NCBI GenBank assembly: GCA_903842235.1
Contig: CAIMLG010000238.1
Coordinates: forward strand, 1-52,796
Reading direction: 5' to 3'
DNA: 52,796 nt
Source of the DNA: an uncultured Verrucomicrobia subdivision 3 bacterium
GTDB lineage: Bacteria; Verrucomicrobiota; Verrucomicrobiia; Limisphaerales; UBA11358
Part shown: positions 43,766 to 51,306 of the stretch, one piece after another
Layout of the letters: each line of letters starts with the position of its first letter
Position numbering within the stretch: the stretch's first letter is position 1
Notes under the pieces: model-generated
The model's database searches: none
Told to the model about the DNA's origin: nothing
The model's input: the letters and a program-made list of their open reading frames with translations, nothing else
Translations under genes and position numbers: made by a program

Positions 43766-44457
43766 AAAAAGCGCATCGTTTTTACGGACATGGCATTCCC
43801 GGGATTAAAGCCGAAGCTTTGGGCGGCCGGTTGATTGTCGTCGAGGGCGCGGATGGCTCGGGGCGGTCAACGCAAATCGTCGAGCTGGTGAACTGGCTGG
43901 AAACCAGCGGGCGCCCGACCGTGCAGGTCGGGTTAAAACGTTCCACGCTGGTCAGCGCCGAATTGGAAAAGGCGCAGAATGGAAATGTTTTGAGCCGGAC
44001 GACGCTGAGTTTGTTTTACGCCACCGATTTTGCCGATCAGCTGGGGAACATCATTATTCCCGCGCTCAAAGCCGGGTTCATTGTGTTATCGGACCGCTAC
44101 ATTTACACGCTGATGGCGCGGGACCTGGTGCGCGGCATGGATGCGGCTTGGCTGAAGAATCTTTATGGCATCGCCCCGGTGCCGGATGCGGTGTTTTATC
44201 TTTCGGTGGAGCCGGCAGAGTTGGTGCAGCGGAATCTTTCCAAGCAGGCCACGCTGGATTACTGGGAAAGCGGCATGGATCTCGGGCTCTCGCGGGATGT
44301 CTTTGATAGTTTTCTTCAATACCAGGCCCGCATGCAGAATGCCTTCAAGGCGATGCAAAAGACCTACGGCTTTGAGTTCGTGGATGGCAACCGCTCGGCC
44401 AGCGCGGTCAACCGGGAGCTCCGCAAGAAGATCAGTTCGGTGATCAGCCAGGACTGA
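43762..44457 (+). CDS. Thymidylate-kinase-like protein, second of a tandem pair, with altered Walker A
   Basis: The 231 residues are paralogous to the preceding gene: GGRLIVVEGADGSGRSTQIVELVNWLE against PGRLIAVEGLDGSGKSTQIYLLKRWLE, and LSDRYIYTLMARDLVRG against LCDRYVFTAFARDTVRG. The Walker A lysine is replaced by arginine (GADGSGRST), which normally cripples ATP binding and catalysis, while the DRY motif is intact. The protein may be a regulatory partner of the first kinase in a heterodimer, or an unusual but active enzyme; Tmk enzymes are dimers. The two genes are translationally coupled. Confidence 0.78.
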   Translation: MKKAHRFYGHGIPGIKAEALGGRLIVVEGADGSGRSTQIVELVNWLETSGRPTVQVGLKRSTLVSAELEKAQNGNVLSRTTLSLFYATDFADQLGNIIIPALKAGFIVLSDRYIYTLMARDLVRGMDAAWLKNLYGIAPVPDAVFYLSVEPAELVQRNLSKQATLDYWESGMDLGLSRDVFDSFLQYQARMQNAFKAMQKTYGFEFVDGNRSASAVNRELRKKISSVISQD

Positions 44458-44468
44458 CGCTCAAACGC

Positions 44469-44933
44469 TCAAAGGGCGCTGGCGGCCGGGCCCGGCGCGT
44501 TGGTTCCCCCCGCCCCTGCGGGTGCGTTGGTGTTGAAAATGGGTTTGTGAAAGGGCCGCTTGATCAGGGCATCAAAACCGGTGATTTGCTCCGGCGTCAG
44601 CGCCTCGCGTATCTCCAGGCGCGCATCCTGAACCACCTTGCGCATTTGGTTTTGCCGGTCGTTGATGATTTTCTGAATGGCATCGCGCTGCTCCGGCTTC
44701 AACTGCAAGGATTCATCCATTTGCTGTAAAAACTGCCGGCTTAGGAGTTCCGGCGGCCGGGGCTTGCTGGCTTCGCCCGTGCGCGTAAGCTGGTTCGTGC
44801 CGCCGGCTCGGGCCGCCGGGGTGCGCACCGCTTTGGGATGGGAGTGTTGAACGTAATCCACCAGCAAGCCGCCGGCGACAACCCCGGCTCCGAAAATCAC
44901 CACGGTGGCGAAAATGACTTTCCAATTGTTCAC
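44469..44933 (-). CDS. Membrane-anchored Spy/CnrX-like periplasmic helical protein
   Basis: A 154-residue protein with one N-terminal TM (WKVIFATVVIFGAGVVAGGLLV), a Thr/Pro/Arg linker, and a helical segment (RQFLQQMDESLQLKPEQRDAIQKIINDRQNQMRKVV to EIREALTPEQITGFDAL) with the LxLxxEQ and LTPEQ spacing of Spy/CpxP/CnrX folds. A GTN- and Pro-rich tail follows. It sits last in a run with an anti-sigma-like protein and an ECF sigma factor, like the metal-responsive cnrYXH system, so a sensor role is plausible but not shown. It overlaps the upstream gene by ATGA. Confidence 0.65.
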   Translation of the reverse strand: MNNWKVIFATVVIFGAGVVAGGLLVDYVQHSHPKAVRTPAARAGGTNQLTRTGEASKPRPPELLSRQFLQQMDESLQLKPEQRDAIQKIINDRQNQMRKVVQDARLEIREALTPEQITGFDALIKRPFHKPIFNTNAPAGAGGTNAPGPAASAL

Positions 44934-45238
44934 GGCACTGAGGAAGTATCCGGCAAGTCGGCCGAGGCCAGCAGGGCATTTTCGAAATCCTGCGAAAGAT
45001 CTCGGGAGTTGTCAGGCGTTTGGGGCTGGAATAAAGTGATCACGCCCAGCAGCCCCGCCACGGCCACGCAGGAGGCGGCCGCCCGCCACATGCCGCGCGC
45101 CCAGAACACCCACTGATCCGCCGCCTGCGCCCGGAGCTGCGCCAGGATGCGCTTTTCAAAAGCATAGGGCACGCGGTCGTCCGCCGGTTGTCGCCGGCCC
45201 GCCGCAATCAATTTTTTTTGGAGTTCCGCAACATTCAT
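44930..45238 (-). CDS. Putative membrane anti-sigma factor
   Basis: From MNVAELQKKLIAAGRRQ it has 102 residues: a basic cytosolic N-terminus of about 50 residues, one TM segment (AAASCVAVAGLLGVITLF), and a short periplasmic tail. I see no HxxxCxxC zinc anti-sigma motif, so the assignment rests on position directly after the ECF sigma gene, on size and on topology. The ORF-track start at 45265 lies upstream in the intergenic sequence; the ATG at 45238 is preferred. Confidence 0.6.
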   Translation of the reverse strand: MNVAELQKKLIAAGRRQPADDRVPYAFEKRILAQLRAQAADQWVFWARGMWRAAASCVAVAGLLGVITLFQPQTPDNSRDLSQDFENALLASADLPDTSSVP

Positions 45239-45278
45239 AAACACTTCATCCCCTTTGACGCGCAATAATTGCGCAGAG

Positions 45279-45854
45279 TTACAAATATTTGTCCTGCGTC
45301 ATTCGGCCCAGAATTTTCCGCATTTCCCGCCGTGCCCGAAACGCCCGGACTTTCACCAGCGGCACGGACCAGCCGGTTAGTTTGGCGATCTCCTTGACGG
45401 AGCGATCCTCGATTTCCAGAAGCTGGATCACCAGGCGCGCCTCGGGTGAAAGTTTCTCCAACACGCGATCAATCAACAGTTTCGCGGCATCCGCATCCTC
45501 GGCGGCATTGCCGGGATCGCCCACGAATTTTTCCAGCCAGTCTTCTTCGGGTTCGGAGATTTCGCTGAAAAAAGATTCCCGGTTCCGCTGGTGGCCGCGC
45601 AAAAAATCGTAGCACGTCCGCACTGTCATCCGCATCAGCCAGTGCTCGAACGGGGCTTCGCCGCGAAACGTGTGGAGTTTGTTAAAAGCCTTGAGCCACA
45701 CCTCCTGAACGATGTCCTCAATCTCGCTCTCGCGCCGGGCATAGCGCCGGGCGGTGGCGAATACCCGGGGGGAATATTTAACAATCAGCGGCTCGAAACT
45801 GGCCGCGTCGCCTTGGAGCACCGCCGCAATGAGTTCGTTTTCCGGGCGTTCCAT
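45279..45854 (-). CDS. ECF-type RNA polymerase sigma factor
   Basis: The 191 residues contain sigma region 2 (VFATARRYARRESEIEDIVQEVWLKAFNKL) and region 4 (LSPEARLVIQLLEIEDRSVKEIAKLTGWSVPLVKVRAFRARREMRK), linked by a variable acidic segment, as in the RpoE-like ECF group. The ORF track begins at a TTG; the ATG at 45854 (MERPENELIAAV) is better. The downstream genes encode a likely anti-sigma factor and a Spy-like protein, so control by a periplasmic signal is expected. Confidence 0.93.
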   Translation of the reverse strand: MERPENELIAAVLQGDAASFEPLIVKYSPRVFATARRYARRESEIEDIVQEVWLKAFNKLHTFRGEAPFEHWLMRMTVRTCYDFLRGHQRNRESFFSEISEPEEDWLEKFVGDPGNAAEDADAAKLLIDRVLEKLSPEARLVIQLLEIEDRSVKEIAKLTGWSVPLVKVRAFRARREMRKILGRMTQDKYL

Positions 45855-45870
45855 GGGGAGCAAACGGCAG

Positions 45871-46137
45871 TTACTGCGGTTTCATCCCCAGCTCGGATTC
45901 CAGCTTCCGCGAAAAGGCCACCAGCAGGTCTTTGGCCCGGAAGGCTTCCTCCAGCACCAGCTGCAAGCGCTCCGCGCGCTGCTGCTCCGGGCGCATGCGC
46001 ATCAACTCGGCGGCGGCGGTGATGTTGGCCAGCCGGCCATTGATGTCATGGCGCATGTCGCGAAGTTTTTGGTGCAGGGCCAGAATCTGTGCCTCGCTCA
46101 ACGTCACCGGGCCACTCGGTTTATAACTGAAAGCCAT
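45871..46137 (-). CDS. Short orphan histidine-kinase dimerisation-domain-like protein
   Basis: From MAFSYKPSGPVTLSEAQI it has only 88 residues. The core, LRDMRHDINGRLANITAAAELM, resembles the H-box helix of histidine-kinase DHp domains (a His followed by Asp/Glu), and the second helix, ERLQLVLEEAFRAKDLLVAFSRKLE, fits the partner helix. There is no ATPase catalytic domain, sensor domain or TM segment. It may be a phosphotransfer-like or kinase-inhibiting regulator. It ends 16 bases before the sigma-factor start, so the two are probably co-expressed. The ORF-track start is a TTG; I use the ATG at 46137. Confidence 0.6.
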   Translation of the reverse strand: MAFSYKPSGPVTLSEAQILALHQKLRDMRHDINGRLANITAAAELMRMRPEQQRAERLQLVLEEAFRAKDLLVAFSRKLESELGMKPQ

Positions 46138-46179
46138 GCGTAAATCATCGCGGAAACCGTCCTCGGAAAGCAAGCGGGT

Positions 46180-46890
46180 TCACGTGTAAAAATAGCCCAG
46201 CTCGCGCAGGGAGGAATAATCTTTCGCCCGCTCGGCCGTCGCGCGACCGATGATCACATGATCCACCACCTCAATTTTCAAAAGGTGGCCCGCCCGGATT
46301 AAATCCCGCGTCACCTTGATGTCCGCCTCGCTGGGCGTCGGATCGCCGCTCGGATGATTGTGCACCAGCACCACGGCGGCGGCGTTGGCCATAATGGCGG
46401 CGCGAAAGACTTCGCGTGGATGCACCAGAATGGTGTCCAGCGTCCCGCGCGATATTTCCTCCACCCGGATCAGTCGCTTGCGGGTATTGAGCAGCAAGGC
46501 CTGAAAGGACTCCACCTTTTGCAGCCGGTTCGCCTCCCGCAGGTGGTTCACCACCGTCGCCGGAGTATCCAGCACCGGCGATTCCTCCCGCCGCTCCTGT
46601 TCCATCCGCCGCGCCAGCGCAAACGCCGCCACCAGCGTGGCCGCCTTGTCCGGGCCCACGCCGGCGGTCTGTCTCAATTCGTCCACCGGGGCCAGCGCCA
46701 GGGCGTTCAGCGTGCCGTATTTTTGCAGCAAATTTTGCCCCACCTGCACCACGTTGGCGCCGCGCCGGCCCGTCCGCAGCAAAATCGCGATCAGCTCCGC
46801 CTGGGTCAACGCCTCCGGCCCGCGCGCCACCAGCCGTTCCCGCGGTCGCTCGTTCACGGGCTGGTCTTTGAGCCGAATGCTGTCTGCCAT
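46180..46890 (-). CDS. radC: RadC-family JAB1/MPN-domain protein
   Basis: The 236 residues comprise an N-terminal helix-hairpin-helix-like region (LRQTAGVGPDKAATLVAAF, about 70-90) and a C-terminal JAMM metalloprotease-like domain with the zinc motif VLVHNHPSGDPTPSEAD. The starting MADSIRLKDQPVNERPRERLVARGPEALTQAELIAILL is the UPF0758/RadC N-terminus. Despite its name, a DNA-repair role is not established. It is upstream of the DHp-like and sigma genes by about 40 bases. Confidence 0.94.
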   Translation of the reverse strand: MADSIRLKDQPVNERPRERLVARGPEALTQAELIAILLRTGRRGANVVQVGQNLLQKYGTLNALALAPVDELRQTAGVGPDKAATLVAAFALARRMEQERREESPVLDTPATVVNHLREANRLQKVESFQALLLNTRKRLIRVEEISRGTLDTILVHPREVFRAAIMANAAAVVLVHNHPSGDPTPSEADIKVTRDLIRAGHLLKIEVVDHVIIGRATAERAKDYSSLRELGYFYT

Positions 46891-47154
46891 GAAAGCTTTG
46901 TATGCGAATTGCCGGACAAATTCACGCGGAAAATGGCGGAGCAGCCAGGCCTGGCGATTTTTTGAACAGCGGTGGCTTTTCTGGGGGCCATAATATTTGT
47001 TGCGGTTATTCTAGAATAATGTTGTCGGTGGCACCTCTTTTGCTAAGTATGGGGCAGAAGGCGGTTGCAACCGGCAATCAAGTGCAACAAATCCGTCATC
47101 ATGAAACCCGCCGGTTGCGTTGTTCACACCGCTCAGAAAAGAAAGCAAAACACA

Positions 47155-47529
47155 ATGAAACAGACCAAAAACATCCGCAAGGCGGGTTTCACGCTGGTGG
47201 AAATCATGATCGTGGTGGCCATCATCGGCCTCCTCGCTGCGATCGCGATTCCGAACTTCGTGAAAGCGCGCGCCACCTCGCAGGCCAACGCCTGCATCAA
47301 CAACCTCCGCCAGATTGACGCGGCGGCCAACCAGTTCGCCTTGGAAAACAAGAAGAAAACCGGCGACGCCATCTCCTATCCCAGCGATCTGACCCCCTAC
47401 ATCAAGCTGAATGCGGCCAGCAGCATCCCCGGTTGCCCGGCGGGTGGTGACTATTCCGATGCCACCGTGGGCGCTACGCCGGCCTGCAGCTTGGGCAGCA
47501 CGGTAACGCCGCCGCACCTTCTGCCGTAA
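47155..47529 (+). CDS. Type IV prepilin / type II secretion pseudopilin-like protein
   Basis: From MKQTKNIRKAGFTLVEIM it has 124 residues. The prepilin peptidase site is G|FTLVE with glutamate at +5, followed by the hydrophobic helix IMIVVAIIGLLAAIAIPNFVKAR and the amphipathic continuation NACINNLRQIDAAANQFALE. The short C-terminal globular part contains cysteines (SIPGCPAGGDY, TPACSLG) that may pair. The 30 upstream codons of the ORF track are discarded. It is a single-gene unit with its own terminator, in the style of the abundant pseudopilins of PVC bacteria. Confidence 0.92.
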   Translation: MKQTKNIRKAGFTLVEIMIVVAIIGLLAAIAIPNFVKARATSQANACINNLRQIDAAANQFALENKKKTGDAISYPSDLTPYIKLNAASSIPGCPAGGDYSDATVGATPACSLGSTVTPPHLLP

Positions 47530-47561
47530 TCGTAATTATTCTGGACAGTGCATCATTTCAA

Positions 47562-47596
47562 GGCACTGCGATGGAACCTCCGTCGCAGTGCTTTTT
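47562..47596 (+). terminator. Intrinsic terminator of the pseudopilin gene
   Basis: GCACTGCGA and TCGCAGTGC form a perfect 9-pair stem with an 11-base loop, immediately followed by TTTTTGCTTTTT. It lies 33 bases after the stop codon. Confidence 0.82.
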
Positions 47597-47759
47597 GCTT
47601 TTTCGGCTGTCGCCGGGGTAAACCAAACCGCCCCGGCACTCGAATGAGCCGCAAGGTTTTCCAGGCGTGACGCCAAGATTCTCCCCGCCCTCGGCATTTC
47701 TGGGGAATTTCGCGAACGCCGGCGAGGGCAGGTCAAAGCCTGGTTTTCCAAACCGGCGC

Positions 47760-48485
47760 TTATCGCCAGTGTCCGCGTTCGTAGTGCCAGCCGTGCGGCT
47801 CATGCCAGCTCCGGCCCACCACCCACACGGCCTGCGGGCGGGGCGGATTAGCCCAATGGCCGCCCACCCAGATCCAGCGGCCGCTCCATTCCCACTCCCC
47901 GCTCACCCAGATGTAACCCGGCCCCGGCGAGACCACCACGGTTTCCACCGGCGGCGGCGGCGGCGCCTGCTGGATGATGACGGGCGCCGCTTGCGCTTGC
48001 CCTTCACTCGCTGTGTTGATCATGCAATTCACCACCTTGTCCGACACCCCGGCATCGCGCAGGTCAATAATGTCGGCCGCGCTCAAATGGAAGATCGTGC
48101 GCGAATTTTTAATCTGGGTGACCATCACGTCTTCATTGATGCCCGCCTTGGCCAGCGCTTTGATGTCCGCCACGCTCAGCGGCTGGCCTTGATCCACCCG
48201 CGCATAGGTCTGCGGTGCCTGCGCCCGCAGCCGCGCCTGCTGGTCCTGATCCATGGAATTGCCCACCAGCCCGCCCGCAATCACGCCCGCGGCGGCCCCG
48301 ATCAAGGCGCCCTCGCCGCCATGCCGCGATCCGCCGATGGCCGCGCCGGTGATGGCCCCGATCGCGCCGCCAATCAGCGCGCCGGAGCCGGTGTTGTTTT
48401 GGGAGCCGTCCGGGTTCTGGCAACCCGTCAGCAAAACCGCCAGGCCGGCGGCCGTTAAAATTAATTGGGATGTCTTCATATTCAT
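47760..48485 (-). CDS. Glycine-zipper lipoprotein with C-terminal YxWVxG-like repeats
   Basis: The 241 residues begin with a lipoprotein signal (LAVLLTGC, Cys about 22). A glycine-zipper segment follows (GALIGGAIGAITGAAIGG, GALIGAAAGVIAGGLVG), as in the YMGG and 17-kDa antigen groups. A SHOCT-like or helical middle (SVADIKALAKAGINEDVMVTQIK) precedes a Pro-rich linker and a C-terminal tryptophan-rich part (GYIWVSGEWEWSGRWIWVGGHW), the YXWGXW-type repeat. It probably sits in the outer membrane; its function is unknown. An alternative ATG lies two codons in, at 48479. Confidence 0.75.
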   Translation of the reverse strand: MNMKTSQLILTAAGLAVLLTGCQNPDGSQNNTGSGALIGGAIGAITGAAIGGSRHGGEGALIGAAAGVIAGGLVGNSMDQDQQARLRAQAPQTYARVDQGQPLSVADIKALAKAGINEDVMVTQIKNSRTIFHLSAADIIDLRDAGVSDKVVNCMINTASEGQAQAAPVIIQQAPPPPPVETVVVSPGPGYIWVSGEWEWSGRWIWVGGHWANPPRPQAVWVVGRSWHEPHGWHYERGHWR

Positions 48486-48608
48486 GTTTCCGAAAAGTCA
48501 TTGTATCTGACAAATATTTAAACGCTTCAACTCAAAAATAGTTTCACCACGCTTATCCATGGCGCGGAATGATTTGCCCTGCCACCCAAATCCCCATTTA
48601 ATGGGGGC

Positions 48609-49382
48609 ATGATTGCCAAACGGGTCATTCCCTGTCTCGATGTTCACGCCGGCCAGGTCACGCGCGGCGTCCAGTTTGGCGTGGCCGAGCAGGGCGGCCT
48701 CCGCAACGTGGGCGACCCCGTGGAGCTCGCCCTCCGCTACAACGAGCAGGGCGCGGACGAAATGGTGTTCTTCGACATCACCGCCACCGCGCACGGTCGC
48801 GGCACCATGGTGGACGTCATCGAGCGCGCCGCCGACCAATGCTTCATGCCCCTCACCGTCGGCGGCGGCATCAAGTCCGTGGCCGACATGTTCACCATGC
48901 TGCGCGCCGGCGCGGACAAGATTTCCATCAACTCCAGCGCCATCGCCCATCCCGAGCTCATCCGGTCGGGCGCGGAGAAATTTGGCAGCCAGTGCATCGT
49001 CGTCTCCATTGACGCCAAGAAAATCGCGCCGGACCAATGGGGCGTGTTCTCGCACGGCGGCCGGAAGGACACCGGCCTGGATGCCCTCGATTGGGCGAAG
49101 CGAGCCGTCGCCCTCGGCGCGGGCGAAATCGTTTTGAACTCCATTGATGCCGACGGCACCAAGGCTGGCTTTGACCTCGTCATCACGCGGCGCATCAGCG
49201 AAGCCGTAGGCGTGCCCGTGGTGGCCAGCGGCGGCGCGGGCAGCCTGGAACACATGGCCGAAGTGCTGCTCGAAGGCCGCGCCGACGCCGTCCTCGCCGC
49301 CAGCATCTTCCATTTTGGCACTTTCACCGTGGGCGATGTGAAACAATTTCTGAAGAAGAAAAATATTCCTGTGCGGCTGTAG
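48609..49382 (+). CDS. hisF: Imidazole glycerol phosphate synthase subunit HisF
   Basis: Cyclase subunit that, with HisH, makes imidazole glycerol phosphate and AICAR. The 257 residues form a (beta/alpha)8 barrel: [20 protein letters not shown] with the first catalytic aspartate, [29 protein letters not shown], and [14 protein letters not shown] with the second catalytic aspartate, then [14 protein letters not shown]. Length is standard. It is not beside other his genes. A hairpin repeat begins at its stop codon. Confidence 0.96.
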   Translation: MIAKRVIPCLDVHAGQVTRGVQFGVAEQGGLRNVGDPVELALRYNEQGADEMVFFDITATAHGRGTMVDVIERAADQCFMPLTVGGGIKSVADMFTMLRAGADKISINSSAIAHPELIRSGAEKFGSQCIVVSIDAKKIAPDQWGVFSHGGRKDTGLDALDWAKRAVALGAGEIVLNSIDADGTKAGFDLVITRRISEAVGVPVVASGGAGSLEHMAEVLLEGRADAVLAASIFHFGTFTVGDVKQFLKKKNIPVRL

Positions 49383-49442
49383 CAGCCGACGTGAGGAGGC
49401 TCAAAACTTTCCGGATTAGAATGAGCCTCCATGCGTCGGCTG
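49383..49442. repeat. Bipartite hairpin repeat after hisF
   Basis: Two perfect 9-pair helices, CAGCCGACG/CGTCGGCTG and GGAGGCTCA/TGAGCCTCC, are separated by a symmetrical 3-base internal loop (TGA/ATG), with an 18-base apical loop. It begins immediately after the hisF stop. There is no T-run. It looks like a dispersed palindromic repeat rather than a terminator, though it could still protect the hisF 3' end. Confidence 0.7.
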
Positions 49443-49742
49443 TTACGCCCCAGTTTGAAGTCCGGCGGCTTGCGAATCTGCCGGAATATCGTAACCTGCC
49501 ACAGTGCGTGAAGCTGGTGCAAGAAGTTGCCGATAAACTCAACCTCAAAAGTCCCCTGCATCCCGATTGAAGGCTCGATCAGTTGGGCCGACTGGCTCAA
49601 AGGCCGCCGCGCCCGCCGCGAGAGCAGCCAGCTTGTCGCGCCCGGCGTCATCCGGCGCAAGAGCAGTTCCAGCGACCGGCGGCTGAAAAAACTCTTCAAC
49701 GGCGAACGCGGTCTGCCCTTCACGCCCACCGAGAAGCTCTAG
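49421..49742 (+). pseudogene. Possible decayed small gene in two frames
   Basis: ATG at 49421 opens a 49-codon frame (MSLHASAVTPQFEVRRLANL to LKSPLHPD) that stops at 49568. A frame one base away continues as EGSISWADWLKGRRARRES to GLPFTPTEKL and stops at 49742. Both parts look like real protein (mixed hydrophobic, acidic and basic residues), and a single-base shift would join them into about 106 residues. No family is recognised. The first codons overlap the right arm of the hairpin repeat. The 612-base gap from hisF to the GH16 gene holds this remnant and repeats only. Confidence 0.35.
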
Positions 49743-49768
49743 GAATTTAAGGGTCCACTCCGGCGCGC

Positions 49769-49963
49769 GTCCCGGCTCGTGCCGAAGGGACGCCGCCCCC
49801 CCCCAGCGCCGCCGGCGCGGCTGACAATAGCCCGCAGTTTTAACTGCGGGTTTCGCCCGCCAAATCAAACCCAGTCCCGGAGGGACGATCGAGGCCTTCG
49901 CCGCCTGTTTGCCTGCCACCCCATCCGGGGCTTGAACGATTAACCTACGGTTTTATCGTGGGC
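49769..49963. repeat. Cluster of short palindromes (REP-like)
   Basis: Four small inverted repeats lie in 195 bases: GTCCC..GGGAC (49769-49773 / 49887-type spacing seen at 49787-49791), CCCGCAGTT-TT-AACTGCGGG (49831-49850), GTCCC-GGA-GGGAC (49874-49886), and an imperfect CCTACG..CGTGGG (49944-49962). The last two lie in CCGGAGGGACGATCGAGGCC and TTAACCTACGGTTTTATCGT. Such units look like REP/BIME-type intergenic repeats. No transposase is nearby. Confidence 0.55.
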
Positions 49964-49994
49964 TGCTTTCGTCCGCCACTCCGTGGCTGCCCGT

Positions 49995-50774
49995 TTATTG
50001 GTAAACGCGCACGTAGTCTATCAAGAATTGTTGCGGCAGAGCCGTATCATCAATCGGCCCGCCCCAGTCGCCGCCGAGGGCAAAATTGAGGATGAGATAT
50101 TGGGGCGCACGGAAGGGATTCGTCGCGCCCTGGGCTGCCATGTCGGTGGGGGAAGTGTGATATTTCGTGCCGTCGAAGTAGAAATCAATTCGTTCCGGGG
50201 TCCACTCGATCGCGTAGGTATGAAAATCCGCATACGGCTGATTCGTTTCCAGTCGGCCGCCGTCGGATGCGTGTTTGCCATTTGCTGCATAATGGACGGT
50301 TCCATGGATGCCGCGGGGGTCTTTGCCGACAAATTCCATGATGTCAATTTCTCCGCAGCGCGGCCAGCCGACCGTGGTGATGTTCGTGCCGAGCATCCAG
50401 ATGGCGGGCCAGACGCCCTTGCCCTGGGGCAGCTTGGCGCGCACTTCCATCCGGCCATAGCGCCAGCTTTCCCGGTTCTGCGTGGTGAGGCTGGCCGCGG
50501 TATATTCCACCGGCGCATGGTTGGTGGGCGTGAACGACTCCTTGCGGCATTCGATGACCAGATGGCCGCTCTCCACGCGGGCATTCTCCGGGCGCGCCTG
50601 GGTGTAGTATTGGCTTTCGTGGTTGCGGATAAATCCCGTTTCGAAGCCCCATTTGGCCGGGTCGGGCAACCCCTGATAGTTGAACTCATCCGACCAGACG
50701 AGTTTCCAATCTTTTGCGGAAAGGGGGTTGGCTATCAGGACAAGGAGGCTGAAGGTGAGCCAGAATATTCTCAT
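49995..50774 (-). CDS. Secreted glycoside hydrolase family 16 enzyme
   Basis: From MRIFWLTFSLLVLIANPLSA it has 259 residues including a signal peptide. The GH16 catalytic motif ExDxxE is visible as GEIDIMEFVG. Supporting regions are KLVWSDEFNYQGLPD, KLPQGKGVWPAIWMLG, IHGTVHY, WTPERIDFYFDG and YLILNFALGGDWGG, a pattern close to laminarinases and beta-1,3-glucanases. Substrate specificity cannot be fixed from sequence alone. The ORF track extends 14 codons upstream. Confidence 0.95.
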   Translation of the reverse strand: MRIFWLTFSLLVLIANPLSAKDWKLVWSDEFNYQGLPDPAKWGFETGFIRNHESQYYTQARPENARVESGHLVIECRKESFTPTNHAPVEYTAASLTTQNRESWRYGRMEVRAKLPQGKGVWPAIWMLGTNITTVGWPRCGEIDIMEFVGKDPRGIHGTVHYAANGKHASDGGRLETNQPYADFHTYAIEWTPERIDFYFDGTKYHTSPTDMAAQGATNPFRAPQYLILNFALGGDWGGPIDDTALPQQFLIDYVRVYQ

Positions 50775-50881
50775 GCGATAACCGTATTGCGGTCGCCTAT
50801 GGCTGTCCAGCTTCAATCGCCATTTTCAAGCCGCCGGATTCTCATTTGACAGGCGGGAATGGTGAATCCATTTTCCCGCCC

Positions 50882-51235
50882 ATGAATTTGACTGAATCCC
50901 GCTGGCTGCCCATCGTCTTGCTGACCTTTTCCAACGTGTTCATGACCTTTGCGTGGTATGGCCATTTGAAATTCAAAAGCCAGCCGCTGCTCCTCGTCAT
51001 TCTCGTCAGTTGGGGGATTGCCTTTTTTGAATATTGCCTGCAGGTGCCGGCCAATCGCTGGGGCAACTCGGTCTATTCCGCCACCGAGCTAAAAATCATC
51101 CAGGAGATCATCACCCTCGCCGTGTTTTGCGCCTTTGCCATCTTCTATCTGGGCGAAAAGTTGCACTGGCATTATCTGGCGGCCTTTGTCTGTGTCCTGG
51201 GTGCGGTGGTGTTCACCTTCCTGCCCAAGAGTTGA
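50882..51235 (+). CDS. DUF486-family small membrane protein (DMT-like)
   Basis: The 117-residue protein from MNLTESRWLPIVLL has four hydrophobic segments (IVLLTFSNVFMTFAWYGH, LLLVILVSWGIAFFEYCLQV, ITLAVFCAFAIFYL, YLAAFVCVLGAVVFTFL). The sequence AWYGHLKF and YCLQVPANRWG fit DUF486. The function is unknown; it resembles half of a drug/metabolite transporter. It is followed 71 bases downstream by the 51307 gene. Confidence 0.9.
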   Translation: MNLTESRWLPIVLLTFSNVFMTFAWYGHLKFKSQPLLLVILVSWGIAFFEYCLQVPANRWGNSVYSATELKIIQEIITLAVFCAFAIFYLGEKLHWHYLAAFVCVLGAVVFTFLPKS

Positions 51236-51306
51236 AATCGCCGCACGGTCGCCGCCCCGCGCCAAATACCTTGCTTTGGCCGGCCCGTCGGCACAATTTG
51301 TCGGGC

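Noticed and set aside
43013-44457. Polyphosphate kinase 2 (PPK2) as an alternative for the tandem kinases
   Set aside because: The DRY motif region and overall order fit thymidylate kinases better, and the PPK2-type lid arrangement is not seen.
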